Shown: piece after piece, positions 26,492 to 35,303 of the stretch
How positions within the stretch are numbered: the stretch's first letter is position 1
How the letters are laid out: every line of letters begins with the position of its first letter
Origin: Acidobacteriota bacterium
Lineage (GTDB): Bacteria > Actinomycetota > Acidimicrobiia > Spongiisociales > UBA5794
Assembly: GCA_022562055.1 (NCBI GenBank)
Contig: JADFQA010000006.1
Coordinates: forward strand, 1-64,000
DNA: 64,000 nt
Direction of reading: 5' to 3'
Position numbers and translations under genes: made by a program
The notes under the pieces: model-generated
What the model was told of the DNA's origin: nothing
What the model saw: the letters and a program-made list of their open reading frames with translations, nothing else
Database searches by the model: none

Positions 26492-27396
26492 AAGTTGTTG
26501 TCACTGGGTCGAGCGGTCTCATCGGATCAGCACTCTGCACTGCACTTGTTGAGCGCGGCGACACCGTCACACGAATGGTTCGTTCTGAAAGTGCGGGGGG
26601 CCAGTCTGTGTGGCGACCGACTGAAGGCATGATTGATGACGAAGTCATCGCTGCCGCTGACGTCGTCGTGCACCTTGCAGGTGCAGGAATCGGCGACAAA
26701 CGCTGGACCTCCTCCAGAAAAGCAGCCGTGTTGAGGTCGCGAACGGAGGGCACCAGGCTGATCGCTTCCTCGGCTCTCAGAGCTGAGAATCCTCCGTTCC
26801 TCGTCTGCGCCTCAGCGATCGGCTTCTACGGGGAGAGGGGGGAGGAGGTTCTCACCGAGGCAAGCGATCAGGGTGACGATGGCGAGTTCCTTGTGCAGGT
26901 CGTGACCCAGTGGGAGGCTGCCGCCGAAGCCGCGGTTCTCCAGGGTGTGTCCGTGGCGCATCTGCGAAGCGGGATTGTTATGGCGAAGGCTGGTGGGGCG
27001 CTCAAAAAGATGCTGATCCCGTTTCGATTCGGCTTGGGTGGGAAGTTCGGCACGGGGAAACAGTGGTGGCCATGGGTCAGTCTTCATGATGAGGTCAGAG
27101 CCATCCTTTTCATCATCGACAACAGGCTCACCGGCTCGTTCAATATCGTCGCGCCGCAGGAGATTCGGCAGAAGGAGTTTGCAAAGACACTTGGATCGGT
27201 GCTTCGCCGACCGACTTTGTTTCCGCTTCCACGGTTCGTTGCCAGGACTCTGCTTGGCCGTGAAATGGCAGACTCGCTGCTCTTCGCATCGCAGCGTGTC
27301 CATCCGCACCGGCTTTTAGCCCATGGCTTTGAGTTCGAAGATGAGGATCTCGCCGGGGCCTTGCGCCGCGAGCTCAGCGGCCGGCCGACCACCTGA
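26488..27396 (+). CDS. TIGR01777-family NAD(P)-binding epimerase-like protein
   Basis: This 302-residue short-chain-dehydrogenase-like protein (SDR39U1/YfcH group) has the nucleotide-binding motif VTGSSGLIGSALCTALVERG at its N-terminus, the active-site region CASAIGFYGERGEE and the C-terminal DUF1731-type segment. GTG 26488 overlaps the stop of plsC, so it closes a tmk-holB-plsC-epimerase chain. The family's substrate is not established. Confidence 0.88.
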   Translation: MKVVVTGSSGLIGSALCTALVERGDTVTRMVRSESAGGQSVWRPTEGMIDDEVIAAADVVVHLAGAGIGDKRWTSSRKAAVLRSRTEGTRLIASSALRAENPPFLVCASAIGFYGERGEEVLTEASDQGDDGEFLVQVVTQWEAAAEAAVLQGVSVAHLRSGIVMAKAGGALKKMLIPFRFGLGGKFGTGKQWWPWVSLHDEVRAILFIIDNRLTGSFNIVAPQEIRQKEFAKTLGSVLRRPTLFPLPRFVARTLLGREMADSLLFASQRVHPHRLLAHGFEFEDEDLAGALRRELSGRPTT

Positions 27397-27444
27397 TCGG
27401 GATGTGGCGGACAAAGCCCCGGAGGCTACAATGCTGCAGCCCCC

Positions 27445-27517
27445 GCCGGGGTAGCTCAGTCGGTAGAGCAACGCACTCGTAATGCGTAGGTCACGGGTTC
27501 GATTCCCGTCTCCGGCT
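27445..27517 (+). tRNA. tRNA-Thr (anticodon CGT)
   Basis: The acceptor stem pairs GCCGGGG with CTCCGGC (one G-T pair). The anticodon stem ACGCA/TGCGT encloses the loop CTCGTAA, giving anticodon CGT for codon ACG. The T arm is ACGGG-TTCGATT-CCCGT. The discriminator is T, and CCA is not encoded (CCG follows). Confidence 0.95.
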
Positions 27518-27596
27518 CCGAGATACCCCGATCAGTCAGGCGTCTGGTATTTTTCATACGCAGGCATACTCAATCCGATCGGACTCTGGGAGAACC

Positions 27597-28160
27597 GTGG
27601 CAGATAAGTCGACATTCGAAAAGCAGGCAATGCCTTACGCCGGTCAGCTCTATTCAGCTGCTCTGAGGATGACCCGAAACCCTTCCGACGCCGAAGACGT
27701 CGTACAGGAGACCTACCTCAAGGCGTACCGAGCCTTCGGGTCCTTCGAGGACGGGACCAATCTCAAGGCGTGGCTATATCGCATTCTCACCAACACCTAC
27801 ATAAATCGGTACCGAAAAAAACAGCGTCGGCCGAACGAGGTTGAACTGGGGGAGCTGCAGGACTTGTACCTGTATCGTCGCATGGGTGAACCGAGCGGGG
27901 CATCGGTCAGCGCCGAGGAAGACGCCCTGGCGGGTTTCGTGGATTCGGACATCATCGATGCGCTTGAATCGCTTCCCGAAAACTTTCGGATGCCTGTTCT
28001 GATGGCGGATGTCGAGGGGTTTTCTTACAAAGAAATCGCCGGAATGCTCGACGTTCCCATAGGGACGGTGATGTCGCGGCTGCATCGGGGAAGAAAAGCG
28101 CTGCAAAAGAAGTTATGGCATATTGCAGAAGCCCGTGGCCTAACAGGATCGACTTCATGA
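27597..28160 (+). CDS. ECF sigma factor, SigR/SigH-like
   Basis: This 187-residue group 4 sigma factor has region 2 at about residues 10-80 ([39 protein letters not shown]) and region 4 at about 120-175 ([20 protein letters not shown]). Its partner is the zinc anti-sigma factor that follows with an ATGA overlap. By analogy with SigR-RsrA, oxidation of thiols would free it to transcribe thiol-stress genes. The start is GTG 27597. No clear self-type promoter was seen upstream. Confidence 0.93.
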   Translation: MADKSTFEKQAMPYAGQLYSAALRMTRNPSDAEDVVQETYLKAYRAFGSFEDGTNLKAWLYRILTNTYINRYRKKQRRPNEVELGELQDLYLYRRMGEPSGASVSAEEDALAGFVDSDIIDALESLPENFRMPVLMADVEGFSYKEIAGMLDVPIGTVMSRLHRGRKALQKKLWHIAEARGLTGSTS

Positions 28161-28399
28161 TACAAGGGTGCGACCACGCCACCGAGTACATATATCACTA
28201 TCTCGACAACGAGATCACCTGGACGCGCCAGCAGCGCATCCGGTGGCACCTGCGTAGATGTCGGGACTGTTCTGGCGCGTTCGAGTTCGAGATGAACTTA
28301 AAAGCTTCGATCAGGCGTGCCGCGCGTACAGATGTTCCTCCGGAACTTATTGACCGCCTTCAGACGTTAATACAACAAGAAGAGCAACACGGCTTTTAG
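28157..28399 (+). CDS. Zinc anti-sigma factor, RsrA-like
   Basis: This 80-residue protein has the zinc anti-sigma motif: Cys5, then His31, Cys35 and Cys38 in [11 protein letters not shown]. This spacing is that of redox-sensing anti-sigma factors, which release their sigma when the cysteines are oxidised. It overlaps the sigma stop by 4 bp, so the two are made together. The rest is a short helical sigma-binding region. Confidence 0.9.
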   Translation: MIQGCDHATEYIYHYLDNEITWTRQQRIRWHLRRCRDCSGAFEFEMNLKASIRRAARTDVPPELIDRLQTLIQQEEQHGF

Positions 28400-28445
28400 G
28401 GCTGGCGCCGGCACGCCCCAGCGATAAGCCAGATTGGACGTCACA

Positions 28446-28643
28446 ATGCCCGACAACGTTCTCAAGGGGAAGAGGATCACTGGGAGCGCTCGTGCACCCA
28501 AGCAGATCATCGAACAACGCACCTGCGAGTCCAAGAGATGCGACACGGTGTTATCAAGGTACAACCGCCGCGAGTTTTGTTTCGCCCACGCACCGGCGAA
28601 GTTCCCCCGGGTCCGCGGACGAATCGCCTCCGAAAACTGCTGA
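28446..28643 (+). CDS. Small cysteine-rich protein of actinobacterial type
   Basis: This 65-residue protein contains a candidate zinc site in EQRTCESKRCDTVLSRYNRR followed by EFCFAHAP (three Cys and one His), then a basic tail (KFPRVRGRI). Short proteins with a 'C-x4-CDTxLSxYN...C-x2-H' pattern are, as I recall, common in Actinobacteria; this is memory, not a search. ATG 28446 fits better than a TTG 12 bp upstream. Its position after the RsrA-like gene could mean a shared transcript. Confidence 0.55.
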   Translation: MPDNVLKGKRITGSARAPKQIIEQRTCESKRCDTVLSRYNRREFCFAHAPAKFPRVRGRIASENC

Positions 28644-28691
28644 CCCCATCCGGTCAACGGAACTATCTGTTGAACAACTCGCGCGTATATC

Positions 28692-28745
28692 CTCGTTCTT
28701 GCGTCCAATCGTGCGGTATACCGCACGATTGGACGCAAGAACGAG
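28692..28745. repeat. Perfect 54-bp palindrome
   Basis: The 27 bases from 28692 (CTCGTTCTTGCGTCC...) are followed directly by their exact reverse complement, ending ...GGACGCAAGAACGAG at 28745. There is no spacer: the centre is GGTA|TACC at 28718/28719. The flanks do not extend the symmetry. No T run follows, so it is not a classical terminator. It lies between two small genes, about 90 bp before ATG 28836. Confidence 0.9.
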
Positions 28746-28835
28746 TCGTCTGGATCGTTGGGACGGCGTCTTGCGGGTTGGTGGGATTGCGTCGAAACTC
28801 GCCACGTCGTCGGAACGGTTCTATTGTTTAGCGGG

Positions 28836-29159
28836 ATGAAAAAGCAACCGCGCCTATTCGCCGCTGTCCTTGTATTCGCTGCAGTCTCAGTGCCTGCCGC
28901 TGCGTTTGCGGCAACACCGCATGCCGCCACGGTCGTCGCGTTCACCGAAGTTACGGATGCACCTGAAGAGGTGATCATGAACGACTCGGGCATCGTCCCG
29001 GCTGTCGAGCAGATCGCTCCGTCGGAAGAGGTTGTAGAACAGCCGTGGACCTTCCGATTTATGGTTCCGGTTATTGCGCTGCTCGGCCTTACAGTGCTTG
29101 TTGCGGCCTCTCTGCACTACGCGCTTCGGGTTCGCGGTAGGTATCGCGTTGAGGGCTAA
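28836..29159 (+). CDS. Small exported protein with a C-terminal membrane anchor
   Basis: This 107-residue protein has a signal peptide (MKKQPRLFAAVLVFAAVS...ATPHA). A short acidic extracellular segment follows (residues about 40-70), then one membrane helix (FMVPVIALLGLTVLVAASLH), and it ends in a basic cytoplasmic tail (RVRGRYRVEG). It is not recognised further. Topology suggests a type I membrane protein facing outside. GGG upstream of ATG 28836 is a weak ribosome site. Confidence 0.65.
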   Translation: MKKQPRLFAAVLVFAAVSVPAAAFAATPHAATVVAFTEVTDAPEEVIMNDSGIVPAVEQIAPSEEVVEQPWTFRFMVPVIALLGLTVLVAASLHYALRVRGRYRVEG

Positions 29160-29254
29160 GTTGCCCGAGCTTGATCTGCGCGGCGCGCTTGGTTCGGGGC
29201 GGCGCGCCTAGCAACATCGGCGGCGTCTCCACACATTTCGTGTAGCGTCTTTCT

Positions 29255-30316
29255 ATGGCAAGCGCGGAAACAGACTTCACTCATCGGATTGCGAACCGGT
29301 TCGCCGGCTCTTACGCGCTTGCCGGCACCTACCACGAGCACCGTTACGCCGAGCAGGCCCCCCGGTTCGTGGCGCGTGCGGCCGAACTTGTGACAGCCGA
29401 GACCGGTCTCGTCACTGCCGGCGAACCAACCGTTGAGGTCGTTTCGCGCTCGCGATGGGTCGACGTGAACATCGCAGCTTTTGAGAAGTTAATGGAGCCA
29501 GTCGCCGCCCGACTGCTGAAGAGAGATACCCAGCGTTCTTCCGGACGAGGCGACAAACGCGGGCTATCTGGGAAGTCTGGTCAGTTGATCGGGGCGGAGA
29601 TTGGAGCGTTGCTCGGTCTGGTTTCTCGTCGGGTGCTCGGTCAGTACGAGCTTGTTCTGCCGACTGCCGACGGAAGTTACGGCGACACGGTGATGTTTGT
29701 TGGTGCGAACGTTCTGGCGATGGAGCGGGCTCACGAGTTCAATCCGAAGGACTTTCGGTTTTGGGTCGCGCTCCACGAGTGCACTCACAGGGCCCAGTTT
29801 CTCGGCGTCCCGTGGCTGCGCGACTACTTCTTTTCCCTCGTCGAAGACCTCACCGCGCATACAGAGCCGTCGGGGTCGCAGCTCCAACGTGTTCTGCAGA
29901 CGGTGCGCCAGGCCTCAGAACAGGGGAACCCGGTACTCGACGACACCGGCGTGATCGGCTTGTTCGCATCCGACGAGCAGCGGACAACTATCGATCGAGT
30001 GCAAGCGCTGATGTGCCTCCTCGAAGGTCACGGCCATATCGTCATGGACCGCATTGCGGCGCGGACGATCGTAAGCCAGGCGCGGATGTCCAAGGTTCTC
30101 GCCAGCCGACGCGCCAATCCACGGGTCGCGGCATTTCTTCGATTCATTGGTATCGAGATGAAACTGAAACAGTATTCGCTCGGGGCCTCTTTCATCAGTC
30201 ACGTTGAGGACACGGCGGGTTGGGACTACCTCAACGTGGCGTTCGAATCGCCCGAGGCGCTGCCGACTCTCAACGAGATCAACGACCCGGCTTTATGGTT
30301 GTCTCGGACCGGGTAG
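29255..30316 (+). CDS. Zinc-dependent metalloprotease-like protein (DUF2342 family)
   Basis: This 353-residue protein belongs to the actinobacterial family described as zinc-dependent metalloprotease or coenzyme F420 biosynthesis-associated. The metal motif is HECTH (174-178), in FWVALHECTHRAQF. The N-terminus has the family feature RFVARAAELVTAETGL. It is normally encoded next to tilS and hpt in Actinobacteria, as here. Its 3' end overlaps the tilS start by 22 bp. The true substrate is unknown. Confidence 0.88.
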   Translation: MASAETDFTHRIANRFAGSYALAGTYHEHRYAEQAPRFVARAAELVTAETGLVTAGEPTVEVVSRSRWVDVNIAAFEKLMEPVAARLLKRDTQRSSGRGDKRGLSGKSGQLIGAEIGALLGLVSRRVLGQYELVLPTADGSYGDTVMFVGANVLAMERAHEFNPKDFRFWVALHECTHRAQFLGVPWLRDYFFSLVEDLTAHTEPSGSQLQRVLQTVRQASEQGNPVLDDTGVIGLFASDEQRTTIDRVQALMCLLEGHGHIVMDRIAARTIVSQARMSKVLASRRANPRVAAFLRFIGIEMKLKQYSLGASFISHVEDTAGWDYLNVAFESPEALPTLNEINDPALWLSRTG

Positions 30317-31605
30317 ACCGTCTTTCTCGGCTGGTCGATGATGCTCTTAGTGGGTTAGACAATCCCTCCGTTCTAGTCGGATGGAGCGGTGGTGTTGATT
30401 CAACCGCGTTGCTCCTCGCCGCCGCGAGCGCAGGTACGGTGCAAGCGGTTCACATCCACCATGGGCAAGATCACTCCGACGACGCCAAGGACCATGTGCG
30501 AAGGGTTTCTGCGCAGTTGGGTGTACCGCTCGTTGTGGTGCGTGTGAGCCTTGATCCGGGGCCAGGATTCGAGGAACGGGCTCGCGACGCGCGGTTGCAG
30601 GCGTTAGCCGATCTTTGCGGTGAACAGAGCGTTGTGCTGCTAGGCCATCATCGTGGCGACGTCGTTGAAACGGTGCTTCACAACCTCTTTCGCGGAACCG
30701 GTCCTCTTGGTTTCTCCGGCCCACGACCGATCCGTCTCCCCTTTGTCCGACCGTTTCTTGGCGAGTCGCGTGAGGCGTTGCGTGCGGCGGTGGAGGAAGC
30801 AGGTGTCGACGTGTTTGAGGATCCAACCAACCGCGATACCCAAGCAACTCGGAACTGGATCCGACACACGATCCTCCCGGCGGTAACGGAACGCATGCCG
30901 CAGGCCGCCGATTCGATAGCGCACTTTGCCGGCATCGTTGGCGCGGACGAGACCCTGCTGCGGGAATCGGTTCCAGATGTTGTGCGGACCTTCCACGGCG
31001 CTATCTCGATCCCGATTGCCGTCGCCGCCACCCTGCCACCTCCTGTCGCGACGCGGTTGGTCCGTCAGATGTTGTTACAAGCAAGACCGCCGGACCACGC
31101 CCCGCGGCGTGACGTCAATCAGGTGCTCGAAGTTGTCCACGGGCGGATGGTTCACGCCCAACTCACCGGCGGGCTCATCGTGGAACGAGAGGCAGCGCTA
31201 GCGGTGGTGTATGACCCAGATGACGTTGCGGTCCCTTCCCCGGCAATTGTCTCTGTCCCGGGAACCGTCGTGTTCGGCACCCACCGGGTCACTGTCAATA
31301 CAACCGGCGTTGATCTTCCACTGATCGGCCGAAACAGGGCGCTGGTGCGGGTGACTCCCGATGCCCCGGTCGAGATTCGGGTGTCTGATGTGGGTGAACG
31401 AGTTGCGATCGAGGGTGGGTCGAAGCTTGTTCGAGATGCCCTTGCCGAGGTGGGTGTGCCGTCGCGCCTCCGATCGACTTGGCCTGTTGCTGTGTTGCAT
31501 GGCAAGATCGCATGGATCGCGGGGACTCGTGTCGCCGCGTGGGCTCGGCCGTCGGGGTCGAACCCAGATGCGCTTGTGTTCTCTGTTGAAAGGGCTGACC
31601 GGTGA
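30295..31605 (+). CDS. tilS: tRNA(Ile)-lysidine synthase
   Basis: This 436-residue enzyme modifies C34 of the minor tRNA-Ile to lysidine so that it reads AUA. The PP-loop is GWSGGVDSTALLLAAA (Ser31-Ser36 core). HHQGQDHSDD-like text appears as VHIHHGQDHSDDAKDHVR, and LLGHHRGDVVETVLHNLFRG follows. The C-terminal lobe is present. ATG 30295 lies inside the preceding gene and fits the family N-terminus; an upstream frame extension is not supported. The stop overlaps hpt (GTGA). Confidence 0.95.
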   Translation: MVVSDRVDRLSRLVDDALSGLDNPSVLVGWSGGVDSTALLLAAASAGTVQAVHIHHGQDHSDDAKDHVRRVSAQLGVPLVVVRVSLDPGPGFEERARDARLQALADLCGEQSVVLLGHHRGDVVETVLHNLFRGTGPLGFSGPRPIRLPFVRPFLGESREALRAAVEEAGVDVFEDPTNRDTQATRNWIRHTILPAVTERMPQAADSIAHFAGIVGADETLLRESVPDVVRTFHGAISIPIAVAATLPPPVATRLVRQMLLQARPPDHAPRRDVNQVLEVVHGRMVHAQLTGGLIVEREAALAVVYDPDDVAVPSPAIVSVPGTVVFGTHRVTVNTTGVDLPLIGRNRALVRVTPDAPVEIRVSDVGERVAIEGGSKLVRDALAEVGVPSRLRSTWPVAVLHGKIAWIAGTRVAAWARPSGSNPDALVFSVERADR

Positions 31606-32123
31606 AACTTGGTCGCACGTTGATTTCTGAACAGGAAATCTCCGAAAAACTTTTAGAAATGGGTGCCAAGATTTCGCAGGACTACGAGGGCAAAGACCTG
31701 TTGATGATTGGCATTCTCAAGGGGGCGTTCATGGTCATGGCGGACCTCTCACGACACATCACCGTCCCGGTCTCTTTTGATTTCATGGCGGTGTCGTCAT
31801 ACGGATCCGCCACCAAGACCTCTGGTGTCGTTCGAATCCTCAAGGATCTCGATGCCGAGATTGCAGGCAAGCATGTGCTCATTGTTGAAGACATCATCGA
31901 TTCGGGTCTCACGCTGCACTATCTCATGAAGAACCTCGGTGTGCGTAACCCGGCAAGTCTTGAGCTCGCCGCACTGCTGATCAAAGATGGTATTGAACGT
32001 CCAGCGCTTGAAGTGAAGTACCCCGGCTTCACAATCCCGAATGAGTTTGTTGTGGGATTTGGCCTGGACTACGACCAGCACTACCGCAACCTGCCGTATA
32101 TTGCCATTCTTGAAGAGGAGTGA
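31602..32123 (+). CDS. hpt: Hypoxanthine phosphoribosyltransferase
   Basis: This 173-residue purine salvage enzyme joins hypoxanthine (and probably guanine) to PRPP. The PRPP-binding loop is HVLIVEDIIDSGLTL (91-105), and the substrate region KGAFMVMADLSRHI is typical. Start GTG 31602 overlaps the tilS stop. The last codons (CTTGAAGAGGAG TGA) form the first unit of the tandem repeat that follows. The tilS-hpt-ftsH order is conserved among bacteria. Confidence 0.96.
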   Translation: MKLGRTLISEQEISEKLLEMGAKISQDYEGKDLLMIGILKGAFMVMADLSRHITVPVSFDFMAVSSYGSATKTSGVVRILKDLDAEIAGKHVLIVEDIIDSGLTLHYLMKNLGVRNPASLELAALLIKDGIERPALEVKYPGFTIPNEFVVGFGLDYDQHYRNLPYIAILEEE

Positions 32124-32225
32124 CACGGCCTTGAAGAGGAGCGACACGGCCTTGAAGAGGAGTGACACGGCCTTGAAGAGGAGTGACACGGCCTTGAAGA
32201 GGAGTGACACGGCCTTGAAGAAGAG
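32109..32225. repeat. 21-bp tandem repeat made from the 3' end of hpt
   Basis: Five full 21-bp copies (starts 32109, 32130, 32151, 32172, 32193), each beginning CTTGAAGAGGAG and continuing TGACACGGC, are followed by a partial sixth at 32214-32225. The second copy has one change (TGA to CGA). The first copy contains the last codons and stop of hpt; the others are beyond the gene. Each copy includes AGAGGAG, a Shine-Dalgarno-like sequence. Confidence 0.95.
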
Positions 32226-32358
32226 CAGATCCTCTACCATCGAGCTTGTCCTCTGCGGAGGATTAGTCCTCAGAATGTTCCGATAACAACCGATTAGGCA
32301 ATATCATGGGCCGACGCACCCCACCGTGCGCCGTGCGCACAATTTCCAAAGGACAACC

Positions 32359-34407
32359 TTGAAACGCTCAGCACGCACATTTCTCGTATACGGCATTGTG
32401 GCAATGTTGCTTCTCGTCGTCATCAGTGGCACATTCAGCTCAGCGAATGTTTCAGATGAGTTGTCATTGGACGCCTTCGAGCAGGCGCTCGCTGAAGGCA
32501 AAATCGCCGAGGTCCAGATCCTCGCCCGCTCGAACAAGATCACCGGCACATTTTTGGGTTCGGCCGAGGGCGAGGGCGAGTTCAAGGTCGTCTACCCCGG
32601 CGAGTATGAGCAAGTCATCACTGAGAAGTTGATTGCCGCAGACCTCAAATTCGAAGTCGATAACGAAGACCCGACGTTCATTGACTTCATCATCGGGTTT
32701 CTACCGTACATCCTCATTTTCGGCATTTTCATCTTCGTCATGATGCGGATGCAAGGCGGCGGGAACCGTGTTATGCAGTTCGGCAAGTCCCGCGCAAAAC
32801 AGGTGAGCAAGGACCAGCAGAAGGTCACGTTTAAGGACGTTGCCGGTGCGGATGAAGCCGTTGAAGAACTTGACGAAATTCGTGAGTTTCTGGCGAGTCC
32901 GGCAAAGTTCCGCGCACTCGGTGCCAAGATTCCGAGGGGTGTGTTGCTCGTCGGCCCTCCAGGAACCGGCAAGACGTTGCTCGCCCGGGCCGTGGCCGGG
33001 GAAGCGGACGTACCGTTCTTCACCATCTCGGGTTCTGACTTCGTCGAGATGTTTGTGGGTGTCGGTGCCAGCCGAGTCCGCGACCTGTTTACGCAGGCAA
33101 AAGCTGCTGCCCCGGCGATTGTGTTCATCGACGAAATCGACGCAGTGGGTCGGCACCGAGGCGCCGGTCTCGGCGGAGGTCACGATGAGCGCGAGCAGAC
33201 CCTGAACCAGCTTCTTGTCGAACTCGACGGTTTTGAGGGCGAGACCGGTGTGATCGTTCTCGCGGCGACGAACCGTCCAGACATTCTCGACCCGGCGTTG
33301 TTGCGCCCTGGCCGTTTTGACCGTCAGATCGTTATCGACCGCCCCGACATCAGAGGCCGCGAGGGCATCCTCTCTGTTCACTCGAAGGGCAAGCCGTTGG
33401 CGGACGACGTCGAAATTAGCGCACTCGCCCGTCAGACACCGGGGTTCACCGGTGCGGATCTTGCGAACCTCATCAACGAGGGGGCACTGCTTGCGGCGCG
33501 TCGCAGCGCAGACGAAATAACGATGGCGGACCTCGAAGAGTCCATCGATCGCGTGATCGCGGGTCCGGAACGGAAGAACAAGGTGATCTCGAAAAAGGAG
33601 CGCGAGATTACCGCCTTCCACGAGGCGGGTCACGCTCTTGTCGGGTTTGCGCTGCCGAACGCCGATCCGGTGCACAAGATCACGATCATTCCGCGTGGCC
33701 GCTCGGGTGGGTTCACACTGTCGCTGCCCACCGAGGACAAGACCTACCTGCTTCGTGCTGAGCTGATCGATCGTCTGGCGATGTCGCTTGGCGGACGCAC
33801 TGCGGAGGAAGTCGTGTTCGGCGACCCATCGAGTGGTGCCACGGATGACATCGAAAAGGCCACCGCCCTTGCCCGCCGGATGATCATGGAATGGGGCATG
33901 AGCGACAAGCTTGGACCCATCCGATACGGGAATCCTGAGCGGCAAGTGTTCCTTGGCAGGGACTACGCAAACGAGTCGACTTACTCCGATCATGTCGCAG
34001 AGGCGATTGATGAAGAGATTCGTTACCTGATGACACAGGCGCACGAAGAGGCGCGTCTCATTATCGAGCGTCACCGGGACGCGCTGGATCGCATTGCGAG
34101 CAAACTGCTCGATGTTGAGACACTCAACGCAAAGGCGATCCGTGAGATTTTCTTTGATGTTCCGAAATGGGAACACGTGTCCGGGAATGGCAAGAGGGTG
34201 AGTTATCCCAAGAACCCGGTGTTTCCCGAGGTTGATGAGTCCCCCGATTCCAAGCCCGAGCAGACCTCTGATTCCGGGGCTGAGCAATCCTCTGAATCCG
34301 AGAAGAAGCAGGATGTCCCAGCCGAAACTCCACAGGTTGCGGTAGATGCGCCCGCCGTCTCAGTGGCTGACGTGGGGCCAGCCGCCGACTCCAGTGTGGA
34401 TGCCTGA
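32359..34407 (+). CDS. ftsH: ATP-dependent membrane zinc protease FtsH
   Basis: This 682-residue AAA+ protease degrades misfolded membrane and short-lived cytosolic proteins. Two membrane helices lie at about residues 8-24 and 109-130. Walker A is GPPGTGKT (199-206), Walker B is [12 protein letters not shown], the second region of homology follows ([20 protein letters not shown]), and the zinc motif is HEAGH (421-425). The C-terminal 60 residues are an acidic, Ser/Glu/Pro-rich tail. TTG 32359 has AAAGGA six bases before it; GTG 32326 is an alternative. The end overlaps folP. Confidence 0.97.
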   Translation: MKRSARTFLVYGIVAMLLLVVISGTFSSANVSDELSLDAFEQALAEGKIAEVQILARSNKITGTFLGSAEGEGEFKVVYPGEYEQVITEKLIAADLKFEVDNEDPTFIDFIIGFLPYILIFGIFIFVMMRMQGGGNRVMQFGKSRAKQVSKDQQKVTFKDVAGADEAVEELDEIREFLASPAKFRALGAKIPRGVLLVGPPGTGKTLLARAVAGEADVPFFTISGSDFVEMFVGVGASRVRDLFTQAKAAAPAIVFIDEIDAVGRHRGAGLGGGHDEREQTLNQLLVELDGFEGETGVIVLAATNRPDILDPALLRPGRFDRQIVIDRPDIRGREGILSVHSKGKPLADDVEISALARQTPGFTGADLANLINEGALLAARRSADEITMADLEESIDRVIAGPERKNKVISKKEREITAFHEAGHALVGFALPNADPVHKITIIPRGRSGGFTLSLPTEDKTYLLRAELIDRLAMSLGGRTAEEVVFGDPSSGATDDIEKATALARRMIMEWGMSDKLGPIRYGNPERQVFLGRDYANESTYSDHVAEAIDEEIRYLMTQAHEEARLIIERHRDALDRIASKLLDVETLNAKAIREIFFDVPKWEHVSGNGKRVSYPKNPVFPEVDESPDSKPEQTSDSGAEQSSESEKKQDVPAETPQVAVDAPAVSVADVGPAADSSVDA

Positions 34408-35284
34408 CACTTCTCGCTCGTGGCGACTCCGCACGCGTACACTCGATCCTTCCCAGCACACCCTGGTTATGGGGATTCTCAATCTGACCCCTGACTCGTT
34501 TTCAGATACCGGCGTTTTGATGGACCACGGTGAGATCAATGTCGCGAGTGCCGTGGGAGCTGGGTTGGCGCTCGTCGAAGATGGCGCCGACATTGTCGAC
34601 GTTGGTGGCGAGAGCACCCGACCCGGTTCGCGGCCCGTATCGGCCGCCGAGGAAAGCTCCCGGGTGGTTGAAGTTATCGAGGCGCTCACCCGATCTGGCG
34701 TTGCGGTCTCGATTGATACGTCGAAGCCAGCCGTTGCACGCGCAGCCATGGCTGCCGGTGTCGAGATTATCAATGACATCACCGGATTTTCAAACAACGA
34801 GATGATCGATGTCGCAGCACAAACCGGCGCTGGTGTTGTTGCGATGCACATGCAGGGTTCGCCGCGCACGATGCAAGTCGCCCCTAGCTACGACGATGTC
34901 GTTGAAGAGGTTTGCGCGTTCTTGGGTGCCTCCGCGTCCCGCTTGCTTGATGGGGGTGTCGACCGTGGGCGGATATGTCTCGATCCCGGCATCGGTTTCG
35001 GGAAGTCTGTCGAACACAACCTCCGGCTGTTGGCGCACCTCGGGCGGGTTGTCGAGCTGGGTTTCCCAGTACTCGTCGGAGCGTCTCGCAAAGGCTTCCT
35101 GGGCACTCTGCTGGCTGACGACGGTCTCGACCAACCTGCCGAGGGTCGCGACGCTGCAACAGGAGCGACGACCGCTCTTGCCATTCAGCAGGGCGTGTCA
35201 ATTATCCGGGTACACAACGTTGCCGGCGCAGTGCAGGTTGCCCGCGTGACGGACGCTATTGTTAACATCCGCAGCGCCAACTGA
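34400..35284 (+). CDS. folP: Dihydropteroate synthase
   Basis: This 294-residue folate enzyme condenses dihydropterin pyrophosphate with p-aminobenzoate. Motifs are [45 protein letters not shown], and the C-terminal [10 protein letters not shown] and [12 protein letters not shown] 34400 overlaps the ftsH stop. The downstream gene at 35304 replaces the folB that normally follows folP. Confidence 0.96.
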   Translation: MPDTSRSWRLRTRTLDPSQHTLVMGILNLTPDSFSDTGVLMDHGEINVASAVGAGLALVEDGADIVDVGGESTRPGSRPVSAAEESSRVVEVIEALTRSGVAVSIDTSKPAVARAAMAAGVEIINDITGFSNNEMIDVAAQTGAGVVAMHMQGSPRTMQVAPSYDDVVEEVCAFLGASASRLLDGGVDRGRICLDPGIGFGKSVEHNLRLLAHLGRVVELGFPVLVGASRKGFLGTLLADDGLDQPAEGRDAATGATTALAIQQGVSIIRVHNVAGAVQVARVTDAIVNIRSAN

Positions 35285-35303
35285 AGGAGCAAGAGTAGGC
35301 ATC

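Noticed and set aside
28692-28745. The palindrome as a rho-independent terminator
   Set aside because: There is no T run after the stem, no loop, and the stem is far longer than usual terminators.
32109-32225. The tandem repeat as a CRISPR array
   Set aside because: Units are directly adjacent with no unique spacers and no cas genes are present.
32124-32285. The tandem repeat as a coding extension (repeated RSDTALK)
   Set aside because: The coding frame has no proper start and the repeat contains the hpt stop; it looks like duplicated DNA, not a repeat protein.
32701-34287. A 528-codon open frame antisense to ftsH
   Set aside because: It is the mirror of a highly conserved protease gene in high-GC DNA, where antisense frames stay open easily; its translation is His/Arg/Cys-rich with no domain.
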